The notes under the pieces are model-generated. The model did no database searches, had not been told where the DNA came from, and saw only the letters and a list, made by a program, of their open reading frames with translations. From Azospirillum brasilense (GTDB lineage: Bacteria > Pseudomonadota > Alphaproteobacteria > Azospirillales > Azospirillaceae), in the NCBI RefSeq assembly GCF_022023855.1, contig NZ_CP059450.1, positions 1-64,000 of the forward strand: DNA of 64,000 bases, given 5' to 3'. Position 1 is the first letter of the stretch, and each line of letters begins with the position of its first letter. A program made the translations under genes and the position numbers. Of this stretch, positions 35,187-46,595 are shown one piece after another.

Positions 35187-36433
35187 TGGGCACGTTTGAG
35201 TTGTTGTCCATCCTGCTGACCCTGGCGGCGCTGTTCAGCTTCGCCAGCCGCGGCCTGCTCGGCCTGCCGGCGACGGCGGGGGTGTTCCTGCTGGCCTTCG
35301 GCTTTGCCTTCGCGACGGCGGTGGTCGGGACGCTGGTGCCGGCCATCGACATCCGCGTCTGGGAGGAGCGTCTGGTGACCAGCGCCCACCTGCCCGAAGC
35401 GCTGCTGGAGGGTGTGCTGGCCTTTCTGCTGTTCGCCGGAGCGGTGGAGCAGGACAGCCGCACGCTGTGGCGGCGGCGCTGGGCCGTGGCCTTGCTGGCG
35501 ACGCTGGGGGTGGTGATCTCGGCGGGCGTCATGGGAGGCGGCATGTGGCTGGTCTTCGGCGCCGTGGGCCAGCCGGTGCCGCTGATCTGGTGTCTGGTAC
35601 TGGGGGCGGCGCTGGCGCCGACCGACCCGGTGGCGGTGCTGGCGGTGCTGCGCAAGGCGCCGCTGCCGGAAGGGCTGCGCACCGCCATCGCGGGGGAGAG
35701 CCTGTTCAACGACGGCATGGGGGTGGTGCTGTTCGCCCTGCTGCTCGGGCTGGCCACCGGGGCCGACACCGACCTGACGGTGACGGGCGTCGCCTGGGAC
35801 ATCGTGAGGGAGGCGGGCGGCGGCGTCCTGCTGGGGCTGGCGACCGGCTCGATCGCCTTTTGGGCGAAGAGCCGGGCGGACGATCCGGCGGTGGAGCTGT
35901 CGATCTCGCTCGCCCTGGCGGCTGCGACCTACAGCCTTGCCCAGCGGCTCGGCCTGTCCGGCCCGATCGCGGTGGTGGTGGCGGGTCTACTGATCGGGAA
36001 CACCGCCCAGCATCACGTCTCGTCGGAGCGCACGGGCTTCATCATGAAGGCCTTCTGGGCGATGGTGGACGCCATCCTGAACGCCATCCTGTTCATGCTG
36101 GTCGGACTGGAGGCCGCGGTTGTGCTGTCCTGGGAGGCGCCGGTGATGGTCGCGGCGTTCCTGGCGCCATTGCTGGCGCTGGTGGCCCGGCTGGCGAGCG
36201 TGCTGCCCGTGGTCGCCATTCATCTGCGCATCCAACGGAAGGCGGCGGCGACCGCCGTTCTGACCTGGGGCGGGGTGCGCGGCGGCATCGCGGTGGCGCT
36301 GGTGCTGTCGCTGCCCGGCAATCCGCACCGCGACCTGCTGTTGGTCGCCTGCTACGCCGTCGTTGCCTTCACCATCATCGTGCAAAGCCTGACGCTCGGC
36401 CGGCTGGCCCGTCGCCTGTTCCCCGAAGGCTGA
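35186..36433 (+). CDS. CPA1-family cation:proton antiporter
   Basis: This ~415-residue inner-membrane protein has about twelve hydrophobic segments. The core motif LGAALAPTDPVAVLAVLRKA and the following GESLFNDGMGVVLFALLLG are the NhaP/CPA1 ion-binding signature (Asn-Asp in FND). TWGGVRGGIAVALVLSLP marks the last third. The start could be ATG 35186 or 35180; both lie in a hairpin. It likely exchanges Na+ or K+ for protons. The downstream YedE-like gene is co-directional. Confidence 0.9.
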   Translation: MGTFELLSILLTLAALFSFASRGLLGLPATAGVFLLAFGFAFATAVVGTLVPAIDIRVWEERLVTSAHLPEALLEGVLAFLLFAGAVEQDSRTLWRRRWAVALLATLGVVISAGVMGGGMWLVFGAVGQPVPLIWCLVLGAALAPTDPVAVLAVLRKAPLPEGLRTAIAGESLFNDGMGVVLFALLLGLATGADTDLTVTGVAWDIVREAGGGVLLGLATGSIAFWAKSRADDPAVELSISLALAAATYSLAQRLGLSGPIAVVVAGLLIGNTAQHHVSSERTGFIMKAFWAMVDAILNAILFMLVGLEAAVVLSWEAPVMVAAFLAPLLALVARLASVLPVVAIHLRIQRKAAATAVLTWGGVRGGIAVALVLSLPGNPHRDLLLVACYAVVAFTIIVQSLTLGRLARRLFPEG

Positions 36434-36562
36434 CGAATGGCCCCGCGCAGGACAGGAATGCGCAGAACGGCCTTTCCTGTGGAAAGCATCCCATTATCTA
36501 CTGAAGCCAATCAGGCAATAGCCTTTATCAACGCATCGTTTTTGTTGTTTTGGAGTGTCGGG

Positions 36563-37798
36563 ATGACGGACACGACTCTGGGCCGGGCGGCGGGTTCGGC
36601 CACGCTTCTGCCGGGCATCGACTGGCGGGTGGTCGCCGTGGCGCTGCTCGCCCTGGCGGGCGGCGGCCTGTGGATCGGCGACGCCGTGTCGGGACGGCAG
36701 GCGGCGCTCTATCTGGTGGGCGGGGCCATGGGCCTCGTGCTCTACCACGCGCTGTTCGGTTTCACCTCCGCCTTCCGCGTCTTCATCGCGGACCGGCGCG
36801 GGGCGGGCTTGCGGGCGCAGATGGTCATGCTCGCCGTGGCCTGCGCGCTGTTCTTCCCGGTGCTGGCAGCGGGGACGCTGTTCGGCATGCCGGTGAAGGG
36901 GCTGGTGTCGCCGGTCGGCCTGTCGGTGGTGGCCGGCGCCTTCCTGTTCGGCATCGGCATGCAACTCGGCGGTGGCTGCGCCTCGGGCACGCTGTTCACG
37001 GTGGGCGGCGGCAGCACGCGGATGGTCGTGACGCTGGCCTTCTTCATCGTCGGCTCGGTGCTGGGCGCCTATCACCTGCCCTGGTGGCAGGCGCAATGGA
37101 CAGCCGCCCCGGTGTCGGTCGTCGCCGCCTGGGGCTGGCCGGTGGCGCTGGCGGTCAACCTCGTCCTCTTCGCCGCGGTCTATGCCGGCACCCTCGCGCT
37201 GGAGAAGCGGCGCCACGGCCGCTTGATCGAAGGCGCCCCGGCCAAGACCGAGGGCCTGCGGCGCTTCCTGCGCGGCCCCTGGCCGCTGGTCTGGGGAGCG
37301 GTGGCACTGGCCGTGCTGAACTTCGCGACGCTGGCGCTGGCCGGGCGCCCGTGGGGCATCACCTCGGCCTTCGCGCTGTGGGGCAGCAAGGGGCTGGCCG
37401 CGCTGGGCGTGGACGTCGCCTCCTGGCCCTTCTGGCAGGCCCCGGCCCAAGCCAGGGCGTTGCAGGAGAGCGTGCTGGCCGACGTCACCTCGGTGATGGA
37501 TTTCGGCATCATCCTGGGCGCGCTGCTCGCCGCCGGTCTGGCCGGCAAGTTCGCCCCGGTGTGGAAACTGCCGCTGCGGTCGCTGGTGGCGGCGGTGGTC
37601 GGCGGGCTGCTGCTCGGCTACGGCTCGCGCCTCGCCTACGGCTGCAACATCGGCGCCTATTTCAGCGGGATCGCGTCGGGAAGCCTGCACGGCTGGGTGT
37701 GGATCGTGGCGGCGCTGGCCGGCAATTACCTGGGCACCGGGCTGCGCCCGTTCTTCGGCCTGGAGGTCGAGCGCACGCCGCGTCCGACCGCCTGCTGA
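36563..37798 (+). CDS. YeeE/YedE-family (TsuA-like) sulfur-compound transporter
   Basis: This 411-residue inner-membrane protein contains two repeats with the conserved cysteine motifs: MQLGGGCASGTLFTVGGGST near residue 135 and YGSRLAYGCNIGAYFSG near 355. In characterised TsuA these cysteines move thiosulfate, so a sulfur substrate is likely. TGGAG lies eight bases before the ATG at 36563; the longer frame from 36437 is not supported. The 130-base leader is AT-richer and contains a seven-base inverted repeat (ACAGGAA/TTCCTGT). Confidence 0.88.
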   Translation: MTDTTLGRAAGSATLLPGIDWRVVAVALLALAGGGLWIGDAVSGRQAALYLVGGAMGLVLYHALFGFTSAFRVFIADRRGAGLRAQMVMLAVACALFFPVLAAGTLFGMPVKGLVSPVGLSVVAGAFLFGIGMQLGGGCASGTLFTVGGGSTRMVVTLAFFIVGSVLGAYHLPWWQAQWTAAPVSVVAAWGWPVALAVNLVLFAAVYAGTLALEKRRHGRLIEGAPAKTEGLRRFLRGPWPLVWGAVALAVLNFATLALAGRPWGITSAFALWGSKGLAALGVDVASWPFWQAPAQARALQESVLADVTSVMDFGIILGALLAAGLAGKFAPVWKLPLRSLVAAVVGGLLLGYGSRLAYGCNIGAYFSGIASGSLHGWVWIVAALAGNYLGTGLRPFFGLEVERTPRPTAC

Positions 37799-37876
37799 AC
37801 GGGATGCTCTGATCGGAAACAAGCGATGTGGCGGGCTGTCGAAGAGACGGACCGCCACGTCGCTGACGCAAAGTTT

Positions 37877-38956
37877 TTACAAAGGCTGGTAAGGGACGGA
37901 CACGATGTCCGAAGCGGACAGGGTCCTCACATTCAGCGTCGCCATCACGACGGCGGCACCGGTGCCGGAGCCGTCCGCGTCGTAGGACAGCGTTCCCGTT
38001 GCGGTGTCGAATATGAAGCGGTCATCCGCGTCCGTCGGCGCATCCAGCGCGAACAGACCCGCGTCAAGCGTTCCGTCGGGGAGACCGAAACTCGAGCCTT
38101 CAAGTTCGATGCGATCCACCCCGCTTTCAAAGTCCAGGATCACGTCCGCATTGCCGAAAAACCGATTGAAGCGGAAGGCGTCGGCACCGGCGCCGCCGAT
38201 CAGGACATCGTTGCCGAAGTCGCCCAGAAGGGTGTCGTTTCCGGCCCCGCCGGAAAGAGTGTCGTTGCCGCTCCCCCCTTGCAACTTGTTGTCTCCGGAA
38301 TCCCCGGTCAGGGTGTCGCTCATATAGGACCCGTAGAGATTTTCGATCCCGCTGAGGAGGTCGCCCTCCGCGTGGCCGCCGACGCCGATGCCGGTGGAAA
38401 GGTCAACCGTGACCGCCTCGTTGGAGTACATGTAGGACGCCAAGTCGATGCCGTCGCCGCCGATGAGCACATCGGCCCCCAGGCCGCCATTGATGGTATC
38501 GTTCCCGTCATCGCCGCGCAGGGTGTCGTTTCCGTTGCCTCCGAACAGATTGTCATTGCCGGCTCCCGCGTCGATCTCAACGGCGGCGGCGCCGAAATGG
38601 TTGCTGTAGCTGTCATTTCCATCACCGCCATAGACCCTTTCGATCTGTGACGCCACGAGGTCGACGATGATGGAACCGCTTCCCTCCACAACAAGGGTAT
38701 CGAAGCCGGCTCCGCCATCCACCTGATTGTAATGGTTGAGGATGGCCGCGACATGGAGGTGGTCGTCGCCATTGCCACCAAGCAGCGTGTCGGAGCCGGA
38801 GACACCATAAAGCCAGTCATCGCCGGCACCACCGTCAAGGAGATCGCTGCCTCCCCCACCGCGCAAGGTGTCGTTGCCCTCCAATCCTGAAAGGGAATCG
38901 GCATCGTATCCACCCGTCAGGGAGTCCGCGCCCGCAGTGCCAATGATCGTCGACAT
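37877..38956 (-). CDS. RTX (hemolysin-type calcium-binding) repeat protein
   Basis: This 359-residue protein is built almost entirely of nonapeptide repeats of the GGxGxDxLx type (GLEGNDTLRGGGGSDLLDGG, GGNGNDTLRGDDGNDTINGG, QGGSGNDTLSGGAGNDTLLG). It has no signal peptide. The C-terminal ~80 residues (DVILDFESGVDRIELEG ...) resemble the type I secretion region, so a calcium-folded exported protein is likely. AGGAG is spaced correctly from the ATG at 38956. No catalytic domain and no type I secretion genes are nearby. Codon use looks less G/C-rich than its neighbours, which may indicate transfer. Confidence 0.9.
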   Translation of the reverse strand: MSTIIGTAGADSLTGGYDADSLSGLEGNDTLRGGGGSDLLDGGAGDDWLYGVSGSDTLLGGNGDDHLHVAAILNHYNQVDGGAGFDTLVVEGSGSIIVDLVASQIERVYGGDGNDSYSNHFGAAAVEIDAGAGNDNLFGGNGNDTLRGDDGNDTINGGLGADVLIGGDGIDLASYMYSNEAVTVDLSTGIGVGGHAEGDLLSGIENLYGSYMSDTLTGDSGDNKLQGGSGNDTLSGGAGNDTLLGDFGNDVLIGGAGADAFRFNRFFGNADVILDFESGVDRIELEGSSFGLPDGTLDAGLFALDAPTDADDRFIFDTATGTLSYDADGSGTGAAVVMATLNVRTLSASDIVSVPYQPL

Positions 38957-39136
38957 CCTCATCTCCTGATTGATCGTTGTTCGGTGCCTGCATCCCTGCG
39001 GCGCGCGACGGTATCGGCAATTCAGGGTAGATGAGCGTGATGGCCGTCACTCCTGACGAGAAATGTTCTGCGGCAGGAAGACGCATGGCGGGTGTCGGGT
39101 GAAATAATTTTCTCTTTGGGCGCGGGTGTCATGTCG

Positions 39137-41289
<2,153 letters not shown>

Positions 41290-41296
41290 GGACCGG

Positions 41297-42148
41297 ATGG
41301 AGTCGCAACTGACCCAGATCGCGGCGAACCGCTGCTTCGGCGGCTGGCACAAGCGCTTCCGGCACCGCTCCGCGGTGCTGGACTGCGACATGGTTTTCGC
41401 CGTCTATCTGCCGCCGCAGGCCGAATCGGGCAGGGTGCCGGTGTTCTACTGGCTGTCCGGCCTGACCTGCACGGACGAGAACTTCATGCAGAAGGCCGGC
41501 GCCATGCGGATGGCGGCGGAACTCGGCATCGCCATCGTCGCGCCGGACACCAGCCCACGCGGCCCCGACGTGCCCGGCGACCCGGACGGCGCCTGGGACT
41601 TCGGGCTGGGCGCCGGCTTCTACGTCAACGCGACGCGGGAGCCGTGGGCGAAGCATTACCGCATGCACGACTATGTGGTGCGCGAACTGCCGGAACTGGT
41701 CGAGGCGGAGCTGCCGGTGACCGACCGGCGTTCGATCTCCGGCCATTCCATGGGCGGGCATGGCGCGCTGGTCTGCGCGCTGCGCCATCCGGGCCGCTAC
41801 CGCGCCGTGTCGGCCTTCGCGCCGATCGGCAACCCGGCGAGCGTGCCCTGGGGCGAGAAGGCGTTCGAGCGCTTCTTCGGCACCGACTACGCGGCGTGGC
41901 TGGAGTGGGACAGCTGCGCCCTGCTGGGCCGCGCCACCGAGAAGCTGCCGATCCTGGTGGACCAGGGCGACGCCGACAGCTTCCTGGAGAGGCAGCTGAA
42001 GCCGGAAAACCTGCAGCGGGCGGCGGAGGCGGCGGGCCACCCGCTGACCCTGCGGATGCAGCCGGGCTACGACCACAGTTACTTCTTCATCGCCAGCTTC
42101 ATCGACGACCATCTGCGCCACCACGCGGCGGCACTGCTGAAGGACTGA
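41297..42148 (+). CDS. fghA: S-formylglutathione hydrolase
   Basis: This 283-residue alpha/beta-hydrolase (esterase D family) splits S-formylglutathione to formate and glutathione. It shows the oxyanion region [19 protein letters not shown], the nucleophile elbow [11 protein letters not shown] and the catalytic His in [18 protein letters not shown] precedes the ATG. It is operon-mate of frmA. A large hairpin follows the stop. Confidence 0.95.
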   Translation: MESQLTQIAANRCFGGWHKRFRHRSAVLDCDMVFAVYLPPQAESGRVPVFYWLSGLTCTDENFMQKAGAMRMAAELGIAIVAPDTSPRGPDVPGDPDGAWDFGLGAGFYVNATREPWAKHYRMHDYVVRELPELVEAELPVTDRRSISGHSMGGHGALVCALRHPGRYRAVSAFAPIGNPASVPWGEKAFERFFGTDYAAWLEWDSCALLGRATEKLPILVDQGDADSFLERQLKPENLQRAAEAAGHPLTLRMQPGYDHSYFFIASFIDDHLRHHAAALLKD

Positions 42149-42156
42149 CGCGTTTC

Positions 42157-42218
42157 GTCCGCACATACGGTCCGGACTGGCGGCCCGTCCGCCTCCGGAA
42201 TGGGCCGTATGTGCGGAC
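42157..42218 (+). terminator. Long inverted repeat after fghA
   Basis: GTCCGCACATACGG (42157-42170) and CCGTATGTGCGGAC (42205-42218) are perfect 14-base arms around a 34-base centre that itself contains TCCGGA twice. It likely ends the frmA-fghA transcript, though no T run follows. Confidence 0.6.
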
Positions 42219-42245
42219 GGGACACCCATTCGTATCGACAAGCCT

Positions 42246-42291
42246 CCTACCCAAAGGCATCATTTCGTTACGACGCGAAATAATTGGGAGG
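42246..42291 (+). promoter_or_regulatory. Leader structure that can sequester the TAXI gene ribosome site
   Basis: CCT-A-CCCAA (42246-42254) can pair with TTGGG-AGG (42284-42291), which contains the Shine-Dalgarno GGGAGG. Only one bulged A is needed. Inside lies a second perfect stem ATTTCG/CGAAAT (42262-42267/42276-42281). The two stems stack to an element of about 46 bases ending six bases before the GTG start. No known riboswitch class was recognised. Confidence 0.45.
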
Positions 42292-42296
42292 TTGTC

Positions 42297-43283
42297 GTGA
42301 AGTTCATGTCCAAGACCCGCCGTCTGGCTTTCGCCGCCGTGGCGGGCGCGGTCGCCATCGGCGCCACCGTCGCCGTGGCGCAGACCCCGGCCTTCTTCCG
42401 CATCGGCACGGGCGGCACCGCCGGCACCTACTATCCGGTCGGCGGGCTGATCGCCAACGTCATCTCCGGCACCAACGGCGGCGTGCCCGGTCTGGTGGCG
42501 ACGGCGGTGGCCTCCAACGGCTCCGTCGCCAACATCAACGCGATCAACGGCGGCTCGTCCGAGTCGGGCTTCTCGCAGTCGGACGTCGCCTATTGGGCCC
42601 ACACCGGCACCGGTCTGTTCGAGGGCAAGGGCAAGGTGGAGGACCTGCGCGTCATCGCCACGCTCTACCCGGAAACCATTCATCTGGTCGCTCGCAAGGA
42701 CGCCAACATCAAGTCGGTCGCCGACCTGAAGGGCAAGCGGGTGTCGCTGGACGAGCCGGGCTCGGGCACGCTGGTCGATGCACGCATCGTGCTGGGCGCC
42801 TTCGGCCTGACCGAGAAGGACGTGAAGGCGGAGTATCTGAAGCCGGGTCCGGCCGGCGACCGCCTGCGCGACGGCGCGCTGGACGCCTACTTCTTCGTAG
42901 GCGGCTACCCGACCGGCGCCATCTCCGAACTCGCGACCTCGTCGGGCATCTCGCTGGTTCCGATCACCGGGCCGGAAGTCGACAAGATGCTGGGCCAGTA
43001 CCAGTTCTTCGCCAAGGACACCGTTCCGGCCAGCACCTACAAGGACGTTCCGGAGACGGCGACCATCTCCGTCAACGCCCAGTGGCTGACCAGCGCCAAG
43101 CAGCCGGACGATCTCGTCTACAACATCGTCAAGACGCTCTACAACGAGAAGAGCCGCGCCGCGCTCGACGCCGGCCACGCCAAGGGCAAGCTCGTCACGC
43201 TGAAGAACGCCACCTCGGGCCTCGGCATCCCGCTGCATCCGGGTGCGGAGAAGTTCTACAAGGAACAGGGCGTCCTGAAGTAA
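42297..43283 (+). CDS. TAXI-family TRAP transporter solute-binding protein
   Basis: This 328-residue periplasmic protein has a signal peptide (LAFAAVAGAVAIGATVAVAQ) followed by the TAXI signature FFRIGTGGTAGTYYPVGGLI. TAXI proteins deliver dicarboxylates, glutamate or related acids to TRAP permeases. GTG at 42297 is chosen because GGGAGG lies six bases upstream; the in-frame ATG at 42306 is too distant. It is followed by terminator-like hairpins, then the fused permease gene and a DgcN-type enzyme gene. Confidence 0.93.
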   Translation: MKFMSKTRRLAFAAVAGAVAIGATVAVAQTPAFFRIGTGGTAGTYYPVGGLIANVISGTNGGVPGLVATAVASNGSVANINAINGGSSESGFSQSDVAYWAHTGTGLFEGKGKVEDLRVIATLYPETIHLVARKDANIKSVADLKGKRVSLDEPGSGTLVDARIVLGAFGLTEKDVKAEYLKPGPAGDRLRDGALDAYFFVGGYPTGAISELATSSGISLVPITGPEVDKMLGQYQFFAKDTVPASTYKDVPETATISVNAQWLTSAKQPDDLVYNIVKTLYNEKSRAALDAGHAKGKLVTLKNATSGLGIPLHPGAEKFYKEQGVLK

Positions 43284-43311
43284 GGCGCCTCTGAACACGA
43301 TGCACCGGGCG

Positions 43312-43393
43312 GGGCCGTTCCGGCATGGCGCGGCCCTTTCCCGTCCCCACCCGTGGGGTCATTCCCTCCTCCCTTCTAGGGTTGGAGGGTTTT
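43312..43393 (+). terminator. Three terminator-like hairpins between TAXI and permease genes
   Basis: GGGCCG/CGGCCC (43312-43317, 43331-43336) ends in TTT. CCCCACCCGTGGGG is a second hairpin. CCCTCCTCCCT/AGGGTTGGAGGG (43364-43374, 43378-43389) ends in TTTT and is the best. They should lower read-through from the binding-protein gene into the permease gene. Confidence 0.6.
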
Positions 43394-43452
43394 CGGGTTT
43401 GAGGGGTCATGAAGCAAGCCCCCGGCCCCGCCCGATTCATTCTGGAGCATCC

Positions 43453-45528
43453 ATGACCGATACCCATCGCGACCCGCCGCCCGACATCCGGCTGGAGTCC
43501 GCGTCCATGGAACTCGACGAGGCCAAGGCGCGGGAGCTGGAGGAGAAGTTCGACTCCGAAATCCGCTTCCGGCCGCTGTCCCCGCTGGCGGGACATCTGG
43601 TCGGCGGCCTGCTGATTATTCTGTCGCTGTTCCACTACTACACCGCCGGGTTCGGCCTGCTGGCGGAGATGGAGCACCGCGGCATCCATCTGTCCTTCGT
43701 GCTGGGCCTCGTCTTCCTGGTCTTCCCCTTCACCAAGCGCGGCTACGGCGAGCCGGTGATGGGCACGCTGCTGCGCCCGCTGGGCATCGGCCTTCAGGAT
43801 TGGGCGCTGGCCATCGGCGCGGTCGTCGCGGTGATGCACGTCCCGCTGATCCCGCTGGACGATCTGGCCTTCCGCGTCGGCAACCCGACCACCACCGACG
43901 TGATCCTCGGTTCCATCCTGATCATCGTGCTGCTGGAGGCGACCCGCCGGTCGGTCGGCTGGCCGCTGCCGATCATCGCGTCGATCTTCATGCTCTACGC
44001 GATCTGGGGGCCGCAGATGCCGGGGCTGCTGAAGCATCCCGGCGCCACGGTGTCGCAGCTCGTCGATCACCTGTACCTGACGACGCAAGGCATTTACGGC
44101 ATCGCGCTGGGGGTGGTGGCGACCTACGTCTTCCATTTCGTGCTGTTCGGCGTCTTCGCCACGCGCATCGGGCTGGGTCAGCTCTTCCTCGACTGCGCGG
44201 CCTGGGTGGCCGGGCGCTACGCGGGCGGTCCGGCCAAGGTCGCCATCTTCGGGTCGGCGCTGTTCGGCATGATCTCCGGCTCCTCGGTCGCCAACACGGT
44301 GACGGTGGGCTCGCTGACCATCCCGGCGATGAAGCGTCTGGGCTACAAGCCGCATTTCGCCGCCGCCGTGGAATCGACGGCCTCGACCGGCGGGCAGATC
44401 ACCCCGCCGATCATGGGGGCCGCCGCCTTCCTGATGATCGAGTTCCTGGGCCTGCCCTACACGACGATCATCCTGGCGGCCATCGTCCCGGCCTTCATGC
44501 ATTTCTTCGGCGTGCTGGTTCAGGTGCATCTGGAAGCCAAGCGCAACGGCCTGCGCGGCCTGCGCCCCGACGAGATGCCGGACCTGAAGGAAGCCTTCCG
44601 CCGCGACTGGCCGACGGTCATCCCGCTGGTGGTGCTGATCGGCATCCTGATCGCCGGCTACACCCCCTATCTGGCGGCCTTCTGGGGCATCACCCTGTGC
44701 ATCGCGGTCGGCCTGCTGAACCCGCGCAAGCGCATGACCATCCGTGAGGTTCTGGACGGCTTGCGCGACGGCGCCAAATACGCGCTGGCGGTCGGCGCCG
44801 CGGCCGCTTCCGTGGGCATCATCGTCGGCGTGGTCACGCTGACCGGGGTCGGCTTCAAGATCTCCTACATCGTCACCTCCACCGCCGGCGAGATGGCCGG
44901 GGTGTTCGGCGCCTTCCTGCCGGGCTGGCTGGCCGACGTGAAGGGGCTGACGCTGCTGTTCACCCTGATCATGACGGGCATCGTCTGCATTCTGATGGGC
45001 TGCGGCATCCCGACGACGGCCAACTACATCATCATGGCGACCATCGCCGCCCCGGCGCTCGGCCTGCTTGGCGTGGCGCCGATCGTCGCGCACTTCTTCG
45101 TCTTCTATTACGGCGTGCTGGCGGACATCACGCCGCCGGTCGCGCTGGCCGCCTACGCGGCGGCGGGCATGGCGGGAGCGGACCCCTTCAAGACCGGCAA
45201 CACCGCCTTCCGGCTGGGTCTGGCGAAGGCTCTGGTGCCCTTCGTCTTCGTCTTCTCGCCGTCGCTCCTTCTGGTGGCGCCGGGCTTCACCTGGCCGGAC
45301 TTCCTCATCGCCTTCTTCGGCTGCATCGTCGGCATCGTCTGCCTGGGCGCCACGCTCACCGGCTGGCTGCTGACCACCATGCGGGCCTGGGAACGGGTGC
45401 TGCTGGGGTTTGCCGCCATCCTGCTGGTCGCGCCGGAGCTGTATTCGTCGCTGCTGGGGCTGGCGCTGATCGTGCCCGTCCTGCTCCGCCAGATGTCCGC
45501 CCGCCGCCTGACGCCGGAAACGGCCTGA
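43453..45528 (+). CDS. TRAP transporter fused permease (4TM + 12TM)
   Basis: This 691-residue inner-membrane protein combines the small DctQ-like and large DctM-like TRAP subunits, as is normal for TAXI systems. The DctM core motifs FGSALFGMISGSSVANTVTV and STASTGGQITPPIMGAAAFL are clear near residues 265-315, and YYGVLADITPPVALAAYAAA near 555. It starts with a ~45-residue acidic cytoplasmic segment. GGAG is five bases before the ATG at 43453. It forms a unit with the upstream TAXI protein. Confidence 0.94.
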   Translation: MTDTHRDPPPDIRLESASMELDEAKARELEEKFDSEIRFRPLSPLAGHLVGGLLIILSLFHYYTAGFGLLAEMEHRGIHLSFVLGLVFLVFPFTKRGYGEPVMGTLLRPLGIGLQDWALAIGAVVAVMHVPLIPLDDLAFRVGNPTTTDVILGSILIIVLLEATRRSVGWPLPIIASIFMLYAIWGPQMPGLLKHPGATVSQLVDHLYLTTQGIYGIALGVVATYVFHFVLFGVFATRIGLGQLFLDCAAWVAGRYAGGPAKVAIFGSALFGMISGSSVANTVTVGSLTIPAMKRLGYKPHFAAAVESTASTGGQITPPIMGAAAFLMIEFLGLPYTTIILAAIVPAFMHFFGVLVQVHLEAKRNGLRGLRPDEMPDLKEAFRRDWPTVIPLVVLIGILIAGYTPYLAAFWGITLCIAVGLLNPRKRMTIREVLDGLRDGAKYALAVGAAAASVGIIVGVVTLTGVGFKISYIVTSTAGEMAGVFGAFLPGWLADVKGLTLLFTLIMTGIVCILMGCGIPTTANYIIMATIAAPALGLLGVAPIVAHFFVFYYGVLADITPPVALAAYAAAGMAGADPFKTGNTAFRLGLAKALVPFVFVFSPSLLLVAPGFTWPDFLIAFFGCIVGIVCLGATLTGWLLTTMRAWERVLLGFAAILLVAPELYSSLLGLALIVPVLLRQMSARRLTPETA

Positions 45529-45579
45529 GCCCCGAAGCCGCCTGACAAGAACAACCGGTCTCTTCGAGAGGACCCGATC

Positions 45580-46593
45580 ATGAACATTCCCCATCCCTAC
45601 CTGATGTTCCTGGGCGATGTGCAGGACCAGCTCGGCGCCAAGACGGCGCAGGGCATCGTGGACTGGCGGCGCGACTGGTGCCTCGGCCAGATCCGGCTGG
45701 AGGGCTGCAAGGCCGACCTCGGCATTCCCGACATGACCATCGCGGAGGCGGCGGGGCAGGGCGCCCGCACGCTGGTGGTCGGCGTGGTGAACGCCGGCGG
45801 CGTCCTGCCGGAGCATTGGACGAGCGTCATCGTCCAGGCCATCGAGGCCGGCATGGACGTGGCGAGCGGCCTGCACACCCGGTTGGAAAGCATCCCGGCC
45901 ATCGCCGAGGCGGCGGCGCGTCATGGCCGCCAGCTCTTCAACGTGCGCCATTCCGACGAGCGCTTCGCCACCGGCAAGGGGACCAAGCGTCCGGGCCGGC
46001 GGCTGCTGACGGTCGGCACCGACTGCTCCGTGGGGAAGAAATACACGGCGTTGGCCTTGGAGAAGGAAATGCGTGCCCGCGGCATGGACGCCGATTTCCG
46101 GGCCACCGGCCAGACCGGCGTCTTCATCTCCGGGCGTGGGGTCGCCATCGACGCGGTGGTGGCGGACTTCATCTCCGGTGCGGTGGAATGGATCGCCCCG
46201 GCGGCGGACCCGGCCCACTGGGACCTGATCGAGGGGCAAGGCTCGCTCTACCATCCGTCCTTCGCGGGTGTGTCGCTGGGGCTGCTGCACGGCGCCCAGC
46301 CCGACGCCTTCGTCGTCTGCCATGAGCCGACCCGCAGCACCATGCGCGGCGTGCAGCACCCGCTGCCGTCGATCCAGGAGGTCATCGACCTGACCATCCG
46401 CTGCGGGCAACTGACCAACCCGGCCATCCGCCCGGTCGGAATCGCCATCAACACCAAGGCCTATGGCGAGGACGAGGCGCGCGCCTGTTTGGAGGCGGCG
46501 GCCAAGGCCCATAACCTTCCGGCCAGCGATCCTATCCGGTTTGGCGTAGGCGAAATTATTGACCGTCTGACGGAAGAATTTGCCACTGAGTAA
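45580..46593 (+). CDS. dgcN: DUF1611 protein, DgcN-type (D-glutamate N-acetyltransferase family)
   Basis: This 337-residue protein opens with PYLMFLGDVQDQLGAKTAQG and has a P-loop-like GTDCSVGKKYTALALEKEM near residue 144, then IEGQGSLYHPSFAGVSLGLL. These blocks are characteristic of DUF1611. Members called DgcN acetylate D-glutamate as the first step of its breakdown, with the epimerase DgcA as partner. No dgcA is in the window, so the exact substrate is inferred. GAGAGGACC precedes the ATG. It lies 51 bases after the TRAP permease gene, consistent with use of the imported acid. Confidence 0.83.
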   Translation: MNIPHPYLMFLGDVQDQLGAKTAQGIVDWRRDWCLGQIRLEGCKADLGIPDMTIAEAAGQGARTLVVGVVNAGGVLPEHWTSVIVQAIEAGMDVASGLHTRLESIPAIAEAAARHGRQLFNVRHSDERFATGKGTKRPGRRLLTVGTDCSVGKKYTALALEKEMRARGMDADFRATGQTGVFISGRGVAIDAVVADFISGAVEWIAPAADPAHWDLIEGQGSLYHPSFAGVSLGLLHGAQPDAFVVCHEPTRSTMRGVQHPLPSIQEVIDLTIRCGQLTNPAIRPVGIAINTKAYGEDEARACLEAAAKAHNLPASDPIRFGVGEIIDRLTEEFATE

Positions 46594-46595
46594 CG

